DNA from: Chryseobacterium sp. OV279
GTDB taxonomy: Bacteria; Bacteroidota; Bacteroidia; Flavobacteriales; Weeksellaceae
Direction of reading: 5' to 3'
Length of the DNA: 64,000 bases
NCBI RefSeq assembly: GCF_900128945.1
Contig: NZ_FQUD01000002.1
Coordinates: 586,371 to 650,370, forward strand
Shown here piece by piece: positions 9,362 through 17,923 of this stretch. The notes beneath the pieces are model-generated. The model saw only the letters and a list, made by a program, of their open reading frames with translations. It had not been told where the DNA came from and did not search any database. The position numbers and the translations under genes are program-made. Each line of letters begins with the position of its first letter. The first letter of the stretch is position 1.

Positions 9362-9393
9362 TTTTTAAAATTAACAAATTATCGTTATTTTCG
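9362..9393 (+). promoter_or_regulatory. Possible promoter of the nif3 operon
   Basis: TTTT at 9362-9365, 20 bases, TATTTTCG at 9386-9393. This is a one-mismatch -7 box with a weak -33 box, 20 bases before the ATG. Confidence 0.35.
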
Positions 9394-9413
9394 TAGCAAA
9401 CATACAGAATAAA

Positions 9414-10511
9414 ATGACAATAAGCGAAGTAATTTCAAAAATAGAACTCCGTATTCCACTGCAGCAGGCAGAAGATTTTGACAATGTAGGATTGCTGTGC
9501 GGAGTGCCGGACCGTAATGTAAGCGGGATACTGGTTTGCCACGATGCTCTGGAGAATGTTGTGGATGAGGCTATTCAGAAAAACTGTAATCTGATCGTAT
9601 GTTTTCATCCCATTATTTTTTCGGGTTTAAAATCACTGACGGGGAAAAACTATGTGGAAAGAGCTGTGTTAAAAGCTATTGAGAATAAAATTGCCATCTA
9701 CGCCATCCATACGGCATTTGATAATGATTTCTTTGGAGTCAATCATGGAATTTGCAGCCATTTGGGATTAAAAGACGTGAAAATTCTTCAGCCTAAAAAA
9801 AATAATTTAAAACAACTGACGGTTTTCGTACCGAAAGAACAGTCTGAGCAGGTAAAAGAAGCGCTTTTCTCTGCAGGAGCCGGGAACATAGGGTTTTATG
9901 ACGAATGTAGCTTCACCCTTAACGGAAACGGGACATTCAGACCGACGGAAGGCTCTAATCCATTTTCGGGACAGCAAGACGTTCGTGAAAACGCTGATGA
10001 AGATATGATTTCAGTGATTTTTGAAGGGTACAAACAGGGGAGAATCATTTCAGCCATGAAGGCAGCGCATCCGTACGAAGAAGTCGCTCATCAGATTTAT
10101 CAGTTGGAGAACGATAACCAGCATACAGGTTTGGGAATGTATGGTGATTTGGAAGAAGGAATGGAGGAGCAGGATTTTTTAAAGTTCGTTAAAGAAAAAT
10201 TCGGGCTGGAATTGATTAAACATTCTGATTTTACGGGCAAAAAAATCAAAAGAGTAGGAGTTCTTGGAGGTTCAGGAGCAAGCGGAATTAAGGCTGCATT
10301 ATCCCAAAAATGTGATGCTTACCTCACCGGAGATATTAAATACCACGACTATTTTCTGGCAGAATCCAAAATGATGATCTGTGACATAGGCCATTATGAA
10401 TCAGAACAATTTGTAACTCAACAATTATTTGAAATTTTATCACAAAAATTTAGTACATTTGCAATTTCAAAATCTATTGAAAAAACAAACCCAGTAAATT
10501 ATTTCATTTAA
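9414..10511 (+). CDS. Nif3-like dinuclear metal center hexameric protein
   Basis: 365 residues, the long form of the NIF3/DUF34 family. Family metal ligands are visible in the N-terminal half (CFHPIIF at about 63-69, AIHTAFDND at about 98-106) and in the C-terminal half (CDIGHYESEQ at about 324-333). The middle (about 135-235) is the PII/CutA-like insertion that distinguishes the long form. Members form toroidal hexamers with a two-metal site; the true substrate is unsettled, and older GTP cyclohydrolase labels are not reliable. The stop is 3 bases before the next ATG, so the two genes form a translationally close pair that I recall as conserved in Bacteroidetes. Confidence 0.9.
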   Translation: MTISEVISKIELRIPLQQAEDFDNVGLLCGVPDRNVSGILVCHDALENVVDEAIQKNCNLIVCFHPIIFSGLKSLTGKNYVERAVLKAIENKIAIYAIHTAFDNDFFGVNHGICSHLGLKDVKILQPKKNNLKQLTVFVPKEQSEQVKEALFSAGAGNIGFYDECSFTLNGNGTFRPTEGSNPFSGQQDVRENADEDMISVIFEGYKQGRIISAMKAAHPYEEVAHQIYQLENDNQHTGLGMYGDLEEGMEEQDFLKFVKEKFGLELIKHSDFTGKKIKRVGVLGGSGASGIKAALSQKCDAYLTGDIKYHDYFLAESKMMICDIGHYESEQFVTQQLFEILSQKFSTFAISKSIEKTNPVNYFI

Positions 10512-10514
10512 GAT

Positions 10515-11291
10515 ATGGCAAAAACCAACGATATTTCAGTTGAAGAAAAATTAAGAGCTTTATACGATTTACAGATCATTGATTCAAGATTGGATGAAAT
10601 CCGAAATACCAGAGGAGAATTGCCAATTGAAGTTGAAGATCTTGAAATTGAGATTGAAGGACTTGAAAAAAGAGCTGAAAAATTTCATGCAGACATCAAA
10701 GATCAGGACGATCAGATCAAAACTAAGCATGAAGTGATTAACCATGCAAAAACTTTAATTGAAAAATACAAATCTCAGCAGGATAACGTAAGAAACAATA
10801 AAGAGTTTGAAGCATTAGGAAAAGAAATGGAATTCCAGGATCTTGAAATTCAGCTTGCTGAAAAAAGAATTAAAGAATTCGGAGCTAAAATTGCTCACAA
10901 AAATGAAACTTTAAGCGAACTTAACAGTAAAATCGAAGATCTTAAGAACCATTTAAAATTCAAAAAAGAAGAATTGGATGGTCTTGTATCTGAAACTCAA
11001 AAAGAAGAAGAGTACTTAATAGAGCAGTCTAAAGAGTATGCAGGTAAGATCGACGAAAGATTACTGGCTTCATATAACAGAATCAGAAAGAGCTCTATCA
11101 ACGGACTTGCTGTAGTAGGATTGGAAAGAGGAGCGCCGAAAGGTTCATTCTTCACAATTCCTCCTCAGAAGCAGATGGAAATCGCTCAGAGAAAGAAAAT
11201 TATTATCGATGAGCATTCAGGGAAAATCCTGGTTGATGACGAATTGGTAATGGAAGAAAACGACAGAATGAAATCTGTAATTAAATTTTAA
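10515..11291 (+). CDS. CT398-like coiled-coil protein with degenerate zinc ribbon
   Basis: 258 residues. Residues about 8-185 are a long, highly charged coiled coil of paired helices (EVEDLEIEIEGLEKRAEKF and similar). The C-terminal part keeps the family landmarks IPPQ-Q at about 213-219 and SGKIL-DDEL near 238. The four zinc cysteines expected around these landmarks are absent: the site of the usual C-x-G-C reads GAPKGS and the second reads DEHSGKIL. The family (DUF164 / zf-RING_7 type) is a coiled-coil scaffold of uncertain role. It is co-transcribed with nif3 (3-base gap) and followed by a strong terminator. Confidence 0.8.
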   Translation: MAKTNDISVEEKLRALYDLQIIDSRLDEIRNTRGELPIEVEDLEIEIEGLEKRAEKFHADIKDQDDQIKTKHEVINHAKTLIEKYKSQQDNVRNNKEFEALGKEMEFQDLEIQLAEKRIKEFGAKIAHKNETLSELNSKIEDLKNHLKFKKEELDGLVSETQKEEEYLIEQSKEYAGKIDERLLASYNRIRKSSINGLAVVGLERGAPKGSFFTIPPQKQMEIAQRKKIIIDEHSGKILVDDELVMEENDRMKSVIKF

Positions 11292-11310
11292 TTACAATTC
11301 AAACCATATA

Positions 11311-11341
11311 AAAAGTGCTTCAGCAATGAAGCACTTTTTTT
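11311..11341 (+). terminator. Rho-independent terminator of the nif3 operon
   Basis: 12-bp stem AAAAGTGCTTCA/TGAAGCACTTTT closed by a GCAA (GNRA) tetraloop, then a T tract. Confidence 0.9.
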
Positions 11342-11382
11342 GTGTTTAATAGAATGCTTTGAAATCCTTAATCACTATGGAT

Positions 11383-11612
11383 ATTCAATGGACTTTAGCC
11401 TGTTGCATAGTTCCGGAAATGAAACAATGTTCATTTATTTCGACAGCTTTATATATGCTTAATCATCATAAAAATTCAATAGAAACGGGCTTTAGCCCGT
11501 TGCCCCGTCCCGGAAACGAAACAATGTTCATGTATTTCGACAACCTTATAAACGCTTAATGATAATATTCAATAGGAACGGGCTTTAGCCCGTTTTACAT
11601 CACGTTTAATAA
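11383..11612. repeat. Tandem ~92-bp repeat carrying the ACGGGCTTTAGCCCGT palindrome
   Basis: Three copies start with ATTCAAT at 11383, 11474 and 11567, giving periods of 91 and 93. Copy 2 and copy 3 hold the inverted repeat ACGGGCT-TT-AGCCCGT; copy 1 has a decayed form (GGACTTTAGCCTG). Copies 1 and 2 also share CCGGAAA-GAAACAATGTTCAT and TATTTCGACA. Copy 3 is cut after about 45 bases, and a further decayed palindrome (CACGGCTTCAGCC) follows. A 66-codon frame across it (11359-11559) looks like a by-product of the repeat. It lies between converging genes. Confidence 0.8.
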
Positions 11613-11640
11613 TTTCACCCACGGCTTCAGCCAAAACATA

Positions 11641-11667
11641 AAAAAAGCTGCTTCATTTGAAACAGCT
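11641..11667 (-). terminator. Rho-independent terminator of the acyl-CoA ligase gene
   Basis: Read on the minus strand: AGCTGTTTC-AAAT-GAAGCAGCT with one internal mismatch, then TTTTTT. It lies directly after the ligase stop. Confidence 0.8.
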
Positions 11668-11677
11668 CATTGTATTT

Positions 11678-13456
11678 TTAGTCGTGATGCTCGTACATTT
11701 TATTGTAGAGATCCATAAACTTCTCTTTGACCGCTTTTCTCTTCAGCTTTAAAGTAGGCGTCAGAAGTCCTGTCTCGATCGCCCAAACTTCCGGGGTAAG
11801 TTCGATTCTTTTGATCTTTTCCCAGTTGCCAAGGTGTTCGTTGATGCCTTCTATTTCCTTTTCAATTCTTTCTTTTAATTCAGGGCTTTTGGCGATTTCT
11901 GCCGGAGTGGAACCGATATTCAGGTTATTTCTCATAGCCCAGTTTTTAGCAAACTCAAAATCAGGCTGTACCAATGCACACGGCATTTTTTCACCGTCAC
12001 CTACCACCATGATCTGTTCAATGAATTTTGAAGCTTTTGCTTGATTTTCAATAGTTTGCGGAGCGATGTACTTTCCTCCTGATGTTTTGAACATTTCTTT
12101 TTTACGGTCAGTGATTTGAAGGAATCCTTCCGCATCAATATGTCCGATATCTCCTGTTTTAAAGAATCCGTCTTCTGTAAAAGCTTCTTTAGTCATATCT
12201 TCAGCTTTAAAATAGCCTTTGAAGATCGAAGGTCCTTTTACTGTAATTTCACCGTCTTCCTGAATTTTTACCTGTAAATTGTCCAATGGTACCCCAACAG
12301 TTCCAACTTTCATTTTCTCAAAACTGTTAACAGCAATTACCGGTGAAGTTTCTGTCAGTCCGTAGCCTTCCAGAATAGGAATTCCGGCATTCTGGAACAT
12401 CATATTCAGCCTCGTAGACAATGCGGCAGAACCGGAAACCAGAGTTACGATTTCTCCTCCCATACCTTCTCTCCACTTGGAAAATACCAGCTTGTCGGCA
12501 ATGATTTCCTGCAGTCCGGATGGTTTAGAGATGGTTTTCTTTTTACTGATCAGGTTTAAAGCCCAGAAGAATATTTTAGATTTCAGACCTCCCGCAGAAG
12601 AGCCTGTATTGTAGATTTTATCGTATACTTTTTCTACCAGTCTTGGTACCACAGTCATATAGTGAGGCTTCACTTCTTTGATGTTTTCCCCCATTTTATC
12701 GATGCTTTCAGCGAAATAGATGGAAAATCCATTGTACTGATACAGATAGAAAAGCATTCTTTCAAAAATATGACAGATCGGAAGGAAGCTTAAAGCTCTG
12801 GAATCTTTGTAATCAAGGCTTTTTCGCTTAGGAATTCTTGGAATTGAACCCAGAACATTCGAAACGATATTATGATGGGTAAGCATCACTCCTTTTGGTC
12901 TTCCCGTAGTTCCTGACGTATAAATAATAGTGGCCAGATCTTCAGAATTAATCGCATTGGAAAGGTCTTCCACTTCAATTTGTGTGGAATCATCTTCTCC
13001 AAGATCCAGAATTTCTCTCCAGTTGGCTGCTCCGCTTATCGTATCGAAAGTGAAAATACCCTGTAAAGAAGGGATATTATGCTTTACTTTCATCACTTTC
13101 GTCAGAAGTTCTTTATCGGACACAAAGCAATACTGTATTTCAGCATTATTAAAGATAAATTCATAATCTTCAGCAGAAATACTCGGATATACAGGAACAG
13201 AAACTACACCGATCTGGGATAGACCAAAATCCATTACCGCCCATTCTGTACGTGAATTGGTAGTGATCAGAGCAATCTTATCTCCGGGTTTTATTCCCAG
13301 TTTCAAAAGTCCTCTGGATATTTTATTTCCCTGATTGATAAACTCTAACGTTGAAGTTTTTTTCCATTCGCCCTGATATTTGGTAACAAACATATCCGTT
13401 TTAGGAAATTTTTCTAAAGCGTAGTGTGGAATATCGAATAATCTTTTGATCGTCAT
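11678..13456 (-). CDS. Long-chain fatty acid--CoA ligase (AMP-binding)
   Basis: 592 residues of the ANL adenylate-forming superfamily. The phosphate-binding P-loop motif is IYTSGTTGRPKG at about 178-189. The A5-type motif is GYGLTETSP in the centre. The hinge and late core motifs are KTGDIG and ITDRKKEMFKTSGGKYIAP, followed by a C-terminal lid domain. The family activates long-chain fatty acids to acyl-CoA with ATP at the inner face of the membrane. The ITDRKKE...GGKYIAPQ-IE style is that of FadD15-like ligases common in Bacteroidetes. It faces the acyl-CoA dehydrogenase gene across a 299-base divergent gap, consistent with fatty-acid breakdown. Confidence 0.92.
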   Translation of the reverse strand: MTIKRLFDIPHYALEKFPKTDMFVTKYQGEWKKTSTLEFINQGNKISRGLLKLGIKPGDKIALITTNSRTEWAVMDFGLSQIGVVSVPVYPSISAEDYEFIFNNAEIQYCFVSDKELLTKVMKVKHNIPSLQGIFTFDTISGAANWREILDLGEDDSTQIEVEDLSNAINSEDLATIIYTSGTTGRPKGVMLTHHNIVSNVLGSIPRIPKRKSLDYKDSRALSFLPICHIFERMLFYLYQYNGFSIYFAESIDKMGENIKEVKPHYMTVVPRLVEKVYDKIYNTGSSAGGLKSKIFFWALNLISKKKTISKPSGLQEIIADKLVFSKWREGMGGEIVTLVSGSAALSTRLNMMFQNAGIPILEGYGLTETSPVIAVNSFEKMKVGTVGVPLDNLQVKIQEDGEITVKGPSIFKGYFKAEDMTKEAFTEDGFFKTGDIGHIDAEGFLQITDRKKEMFKTSGGKYIAPQTIENQAKASKFIEQIMVVGDGEKMPCALVQPDFEFAKNWAMRNNLNIGSTPAEIAKSPELKERIEKEIEGINEHLGNWEKIKRIELTPEVWAIETGLLTPTLKLKRKAVKEKFMDLYNKMYEHHD

Positions 13457-13755
13457 GATTTTTTAAGCAATTTTTAAAGAATTTTAAATATAAGCATTTT
13501 TTTTAATTGTAGTAATCAGAAATCACCAATTGAAAATTAATTGAATGCCTACCATAACAAACAAAGAATTTATAACCATTGTATAAAAAATACCGATACG
13601 ATAATTCATTTAACCTAACCCTGAATTTTAGTCTCTATCACCTTCATTCACTGATCCCTGCCACCTAATCCCTGCCACCTGCTCCCTAATTTCCAATTCT
13701 ATTTTCAGATTTCGTTAAAAAGTGTAAATTTACGGCTATCTAATTATTATTTTTT
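13457..13755. other. Divergent intergenic region with CTGCCACCT words
   Basis: 299 bases between the ligase and dehydrogenase genes. Bases 13640-13695 hold the words TGATCCCTGCCACCTAATC and CCTGCCACCTGCTCCCTAAT, related to CCTGCCACCTAATATCTGCC at 58450. A weak promoter-like TAAATTTA stands at 13725-13732 ahead of the dehydrogenase ATG. Nothing else is recognised. Confidence 0.55.
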
Positions 13756-14895
13756 ATGGACTTTAATTTATCGGAAGAACAGCTGATGATTCAGCAGGCT
13801 GCAAGAGATTTTGCACAAAATGAACTATTACCCGAAGTTATCGAAAGAGACCGCGAGCAGAAATTCCCTACAGAGCAAGTAAAGAAAATGGGAGAGATGG
13901 GGCTTCTGGGAATGATGGTGGATCCTAAATACGGAGGTGCTGGTATGGACAGTGTTTCTTACGTTCTGGCCATGGAGGAGATCGCGAAAATAGATGCTTC
14001 TGCAGCTGTGGTAATGTCTGTAAACAACTCATTGGTATGTGCAGGTCTTGAAAAATTTGCTTCCGAAGAACAGAAAGTGAAATACCTTACACCTCTTGCA
14101 AGCGGAAAGGTAATTGGAGCTTTCGCATTATCTGAGCCTGAAGCAGGTTCTGATGCTACTTCTCAAAAAACTACAGCAGAAGATAAAGGAGATTACTACC
14201 TTTTAAACGGTATTAAAAACTGGATCACGAATGGTGGAACAGCTTCTTACTACATCGTAATTGCACAGACAGATCCTGAGAAAAAACATAAAGGAATCAA
14301 CGCTTTCATCGTAGAAAGAGGATGGGAAGGTTTTGAAGTAGGCGTAAAAGAAGACAAATTGGGAATCAGAGGAAGTGATACACACTCTTTGATCTTCAAC
14401 AATGTAAAAGTACCTAAAGAGAACAGAATCGGGGAAGACGGTTTCGGCTTCAATTTTGCAATGGCAGTATTGAACGGAGGAAGAATCGGTATTGCTTCTC
14501 AGGCGTTGGGAATTGCTTCAGGAGCTTACGAACTGGCTTTAAAATATGCTAAAACAAGAAAAGCTTTCAAAACGGAGATCATCAATCACCAGGCGATTGC
14601 GTTCAAATTGGCAGATATGGCTACTCAGATCACGGCGGCAAGAATGCTGTGTTTCAAAGCTGCATGTGAGAAAGATGCCGGTAAAGATATCTCTGAAAGC
14701 GGAGCTATGGCAAAATTATACGCTTCTCAGGTAGCAATGGATACTACTATTGAAGCAGTACAGATCCACGGTGGATACGGATACGTGAAGGAATATCACG
14801 TAGAAAGAATGATGAGAGATGCGAAGATCACGCAGATCTATGAAGGTACTTCTGAAATCCAGAAAATTGTGATTTCAAGAAGCATCGCAAAATAA
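13756..14895 (+). CDS. Acyl-CoA dehydrogenase
   Basis: 379 residues, the usual length for a short- or medium-chain type dehydrogenase. The FAD/substrate signature FALSEPEAGSDA is at about 118-129, KNWITNGG lies in the beta domain, and the C-terminal signature IYEGTSEIQ contains the expected catalytic base Glu363. IQIHGGYGY-type sequence (VQIHGGYGYVKEY) binds FAD in the family. The enzyme makes trans-2-enoyl-CoA from acyl-CoA and passes electrons to ETF. Chain length cannot be fixed from sequence; butyryl-CoA-like or branched-chain substrates are possible. A small membrane-anchored protein gene follows after 20 bases, probably in the same transcript. Confidence 0.93.
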   Translation: MDFNLSEEQLMIQQAARDFAQNELLPEVIERDREQKFPTEQVKKMGEMGLLGMMVDPKYGGAGMDSVSYVLAMEEIAKIDASAAVVMSVNNSLVCAGLEKFASEEQKVKYLTPLASGKVIGAFALSEPEAGSDATSQKTTAEDKGDYYLLNGIKNWITNGGTASYYIVIAQTDPEKKHKGINAFIVERGWEGFEVGVKEDKLGIRGSDTHSLIFNNVKVPKENRIGEDGFGFNFAMAVLNGGRIGIASQALGIASGAYELALKYAKTRKAFKTEIINHQAIAFKLADMATQITAARMLCFKAACEKDAGKDISESGAMAKLYASQVAMDTTIEAVQIHGGYGYVKEYHVERMMRDAKITQIYEGTSEIQKIVISRSIAK

Positions 14896-14915
14896 ATATT
14901 TAAAACACACTGCTT

Positions 14916-15281
14916 ATGAAAAAAACTTTGTGGATCAGTCTGGGCGTAGTCCTTCTTCTGATAAGCGTTTTTGTATGGTACAAATACTTTTTCGTTTTTG
15001 GGGAAGGGGTGAAATCCGGCTATCTGAATTATGCCATGAAAAAAGGCTATGTCTTCAAAACCTACGAAGGAAAATTGATCCAGGAAGGTTTTGGAAAAGG
15101 GAAAACAGGAACCATTACAAGCTACGAGTTTGAATTTTCTGTAGATGATCCTGAAATTTTTAAGCAGTTGGAAAGCAACAGCGGTAAAACTTTTGATCTT
15201 CATTACAAAGAATACAATGGAGCACTTCCCTGGAGAGGAAACACAAAGTTTGTTGTAGACAAAGTAGTGAATATGAAATAG
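14916..15281 (+). CDS. Conserved small membrane-anchored protein, unknown function
   Basis: 121 residues with an N-terminal membrane helix (about 4-24, LWISLGVVLLLISVFVWY) and a soluble beta-rich domain containing FGEGVKSGYLNYAMKKGYVFKTYEG and LPWRGNTKFVV. I recognise it as a flavobacterial family that is sometimes mislabelled 6-phosphogluconate dehydrogenase; no Rossmann fold or dehydrogenase motif is present. The SGYLN...KGYVFKTYEGKL pattern suggests a small beta barrel. It is probably translated from the acyl-CoA dehydrogenase transcript and ends at a strong terminator. The function is not known. Confidence 0.75.
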   Translation: MKKTLWISLGVVLLLISVFVWYKYFFVFGEGVKSGYLNYAMKKGYVFKTYEGKLIQEGFGKGKTGTITSYEFEFSVDDPEIFKQLESNSGKTFDLHYKEYNGALPWRGNTKFVVDKVVNMK

Positions 15282-15282
15282 C

Positions 15283-15312
15283 GAAAGGCTCCCATTTGGG
15301 AGCCTTTCTTTT
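15283..15312 (+). terminator. Rho-independent terminator
   Basis: AAAGGCTCCC/GGGAGCCTTT stem with a short ATTT loop, followed by CTTTT. It starts two bases after the stop codon. Confidence 0.85.
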
Positions 15313-15376
15313 ACAAACCACTTACTTTAATAATATATGAGCGCTCTTTCAAGCGATATTATTCACTTTTAATCTT

Positions 15377-16408
15377 CTATTTTATAATCAGCTGATCTGA
15401 TTTTGGAAACTGATCAACAATATCATCGCCTACACCGAAATTACCTTTTAGGATATCCTTCGGGTTTCCACTGATCCAGCTGCTCAGGTCAATCGCTTCG
15501 TAAAGTCCGTTATTAAATCCTAACAGAACAATCAGCTTTTCAGATCCGATGTTTTTGATGTAGTGTCCGGCTCCCATCGGAACGTAGCCTACGTCACCTT
15601 TTTCAAACTCATCCTTTACAAACTGTCCTTCAGCCAGAAATACACCCATTTCTGCACGTCCCTGAATATAATACTGCCACTCATCTGCATTCGGATGCCA
15701 GTGCATTTCTCTCAGGCCACCCGGTTCTATCTCGAAAATACTGCCGGTAATCGTCTTTGCAATAGGGAACTCTTTCTGGGTAACCACTCTCTGTAAACCT
15801 CCGCCCGGAACCGTAATCGGCTGTTGTGCCCCGAGAGGGTAACGATGTGTTGATACCAATGAAATTTCACCTCTTGCCGTAGAAAGTCCCGAACGGATAT
15901 CAGGAAGCTCACACTGGGCAAAATAGGCTTCTCCCTGATATAGCTTTTTAACCTCTTCTTCAGTAATCCCAAGATTCTGAGCCGCAATGTCTACAGGAAC
16001 ACTTGAAATAAAATCTGTAATGCTGAACGTATGGTCTTCGGAAAAATCACCGTTGTCAAATATCAGAATGAAATGACAGCTTGTACTGCTGATGCACTGC
16101 AAAACATGACCAAAACCTCTGGGGAAATACCAGACATCTCCCGGATTGAAAATATCAACAGAAACATGACCCTCCGGATCAATCACCGTTGTTCTCATCT
16201 GTCCTTCCAGTACATAACCCCATTCCGCAGCATTGGCATGCCAGTGAAGTTCGCGGATGGCTCCCGGATCCAGATGCATACTCACTCCTGCAAGATTTTG
16301 TGAAGCTTCAAATTCCTTTACGGAAACACCTCTCGTGATCCCACCAGGTCCTAATCTGGGCTCTTTTTTTTCCAGTTCATATTTAAAATTGGGAAGCGTC
16401 TTATCCAT
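15377..16408 (-). CDS. Bicupin oxalate decarboxylase-like protein
   Basis: 343 residues with two cupin domains, each carrying a full manganese site: H55, H57, E62 and H101 in the first (HWHANAAEW...GFGH) and H236, H238, E243 and H282 in the second (HWHPNADEW...GAGH). After the first cupin the lid segment reads FSEDHTFSITDF, aligning with the SENS lid of Bacillus OxdC. The catalytic glutamate (E124 here) is kept, while the next two residues differ (D, H). The family splits oxalate to formate and CO2. There is no signal peptide, so it should be cytoplasmic. No oxalyl-CoA or formate genes lie nearby. Alternative: a related bicupin acting on another carboxylate. Confidence 0.85.
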   Translation of the reverse strand: MDKTLPNFKYELEKKEPRLGPGGITRGVSVKEFEASQNLAGVSMHLDPGAIRELHWHANAAEWGYVLEGQMRTTVIDPEGHVSVDIFNPGDVWYFPRGFGHVLQCISSTSCHFILIFDNGDFSEDHTFSITDFISSVPVDIAAQNLGITEEEVKKLYQGEAYFAQCELPDIRSGLSTARGEISLVSTHRYPLGAQQPITVPGGGLQRVVTQKEFPIAKTITGSIFEIEPGGLREMHWHPNADEWQYYIQGRAEMGVFLAEGQFVKDEFEKGDVGYVPMGAGHYIKNIGSEKLIVLLGFNNGLYEAIDLSSWISGNPKDILKGNFGVGDDIVDQFPKSDQLIIK

Positions 16409-16488
16409 GGATTATTATGCTTGTCTTAATAAATATAAATATAGGAAGAAGTAATGGTTCTAAATTTTTGTATTGATTAAAAAAATAT

Positions 16489-16514
16489 TAAAAAAATCCA
16501 TCTTTCGATGGATT
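16489..16514 (-). terminator. Rho-independent terminator
   Basis: On the minus strand: ATCCATC-GAAA-GATGGAT (GNRA loop), then a TTTTTT tract. It ends the DUF4349-like gene. Confidence 0.85.
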
Positions 16515-16519
16515 CTGTT

Positions 16520-17476
16520 TTATTGAGGATGGTCGTCGGTCGTTTTTTTGTTTTTCTTCTTATAAAAATAGTATACTATCCCGCCGATAATGAATAATGG
16601 CCACAGGGGAAGAATGAAAAGAAAGGCAGATGTGATCACTCCCCAGCCTGATGAAATGGCTGCCAGTGATTTTCCACCGAAAGTTTTAGGTTCCTTTTCA
16701 ACATCAGATTTATCCGTCAGGGTTACCGTTATCGTGCATAGGGTATTGTCTGCATAGTTATTTCCGGCAACCTGTATGTTTTTGGTTTCAATATCACCGA
16801 TAGTGCTCAGATCATTCATTAAGGTATCAAAATTGCGGATCGGCACTTTAATGTCCATATAATATACTCTTCGTGTGTTCTCCGTGTAAGAAGATTCCCT
16901 TCTGACAGGCTCTGCGGTAACATAAGCCAGCTCTTCACTTTTTACATACCCGTTATTTCTCAAAGTTTCTTCCCTTACCAGTTCTTTTACGGTATCGGCA
17001 TTGTCAGCCTTTACGGACAGCACTCCGGTTTTTACCATTCTGTTTTTCGCATTGAGCTCATAGCTGTCGTTTTTCGGTTGGTCTTTGTATACGATTTTGG
17101 TTTCTTTGATCACTTTTGGAGCCTGAACATTCACAACGATCTTTTCAGTTTTTTTCTCCGCAGAATCTTTTTTCTCGATTTTCGATTCCAGTTTGGTAGA
17201 GGTAATTTTATCAGAAAGAGAATCTACCATTTTCGAAGTATTTTCTATTTTCTGTTTGATTTCCCCTTTTGCATCTTCAAAATCTTTTATTCTGACGCTC
17301 GCCGAATCCAGAACTTTATCTGCTGTATTATTAATAGAGTTAACGGTTTCGCTTACAGCTGCAGCTGTACTGTCTGCGGCGTGTAATGTATCTTCTATTT
17401 TGGATTGGGTCCCTTCTGCCTTTTTACACATTATAAAAGTGCTGGATACGGCCACGAGTAATATGAACTTTTTCAT
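16520..17476 (-). CDS. DUF4349-like lipoprotein
   Basis: 318 residues. The signal sequence ends at Cys17 (VSSTFIMCKK), a plausible though non-ideal lipobox. Residues about 25-110 are a low-complexity helical region rich in Ser, Thr, Lys and Glu that could form a coiled coil. The core at about 140-255 (MVKTGVLSVKADNADT, RRVYYMDIKVPIRNFDTLM, DIETKNIQVAGNNYADN) resembles the DUF4349 beta-alpha domain. A C-terminal membrane helix (about 272-300, FLFILPLWPLFIIGGIVYYFY) is followed by a lysine-rich tail. Two possible membrane anchors make the topology uncertain. DUF4349 proteins have no established function. Confidence 0.75.
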   Translation of the reverse strand: MKKFILLVAVSSTFIMCKKAEGTQSKIEDTLHAADSTAAAVSETVNSINNTADKVLDSASVRIKDFEDAKGEIKQKIENTSKMVDSLSDKITSTKLESKIEKKDSAEKKTEKIVVNVQAPKVIKETKIVYKDQPKNDSYELNAKNRMVKTGVLSVKADNADTVKELVREETLRNNGYVKSEELAYVTAEPVRRESSYTENTRRVYYMDIKVPIRNFDTLMNDLSTIGDIETKNIQVAGNNYADNTLCTITVTLTDKSDVEKEPKTFGGKSLAAISSGWGVITSAFLFILPLWPLFIIGGIVYYFYKKKNKKTTDDHPQ

Positions 17477-17923
17477 AACATTATTTTTTTGATGAAGTAA
17501 AATTAGCGGTGAACGGAGCCAAACTTTTGTAAATGGAAAGTAATGTACTGGTAAAATTGTAATTAACTTGTTTTCAGTATTTTGTTTTTATTTTACAAAA
17601 GATTTACAAAAGATTTTCAGATGAACTTATGTATGTTTTCAAGCAGAAATAAAAAGATGTATGGAAACTTTCAATAGGATTGTATACTTTTTAGCTGTCG
17701 AACAGATTTTTCCGCTGCTGACTTTTGATGTTTAACTTTGCAGGGAAAAGATGCTTCGGCCTTGCTTTGCTATTTAAATTATTAGTTATTTTTAAACAAT
17801 TGAATGATTTTAATAATTAATTATTGTGTTTTTTGGTTAATTTAACGGTTATTTGATAGTTTTTTAAAAAATATTTATAATTTGCATTTTGAATAATTAC
17901 ATTTGTGTATTAATATTTTAATA
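17477..17923. other. 447-base divergent intergenic region with direct repeat and orphan promoter box
   Basis: Two adjacent copies of TTTACAAAAGA occupy 17592-17613 (11-bp period). A perfect -7 type box TAACTTTG stands at 17733-17740 with TTTC 20 bases upstream, but about 184 bases before the next gene. The rest is AT-rich. No open frame or obvious RNA fold was found. Confidence 0.5.
17874..17905 (+). promoter_or_regulatory. Predicted promoter of the PrcB-like / metalloprotease pair
   Basis: A perfect -7 box TACATTTG at 17898-17905; 20 bases upstream is TTTA, one mismatch from TTTG. The ATG at 17924 is 18 bases downstream. A TTG at 17903 lies inside the -7 box and so is unlikely to be the start. 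Confidence 0.5.

Noticed and set aside
11359..11559. 66-codon plus frame between the nif3 operon and the ligase gene
   Set aside because: It spans two copies of the 92-bp repeat and its protein repeats accordingly; no homology or promoter.
14916..15281. 6-phosphogluconate dehydrogenase label for the small anchored protein
   Set aside because: Only 121 residues, no Rossmann motif and no catalytic residues; the label is a propagated error as far as I know.
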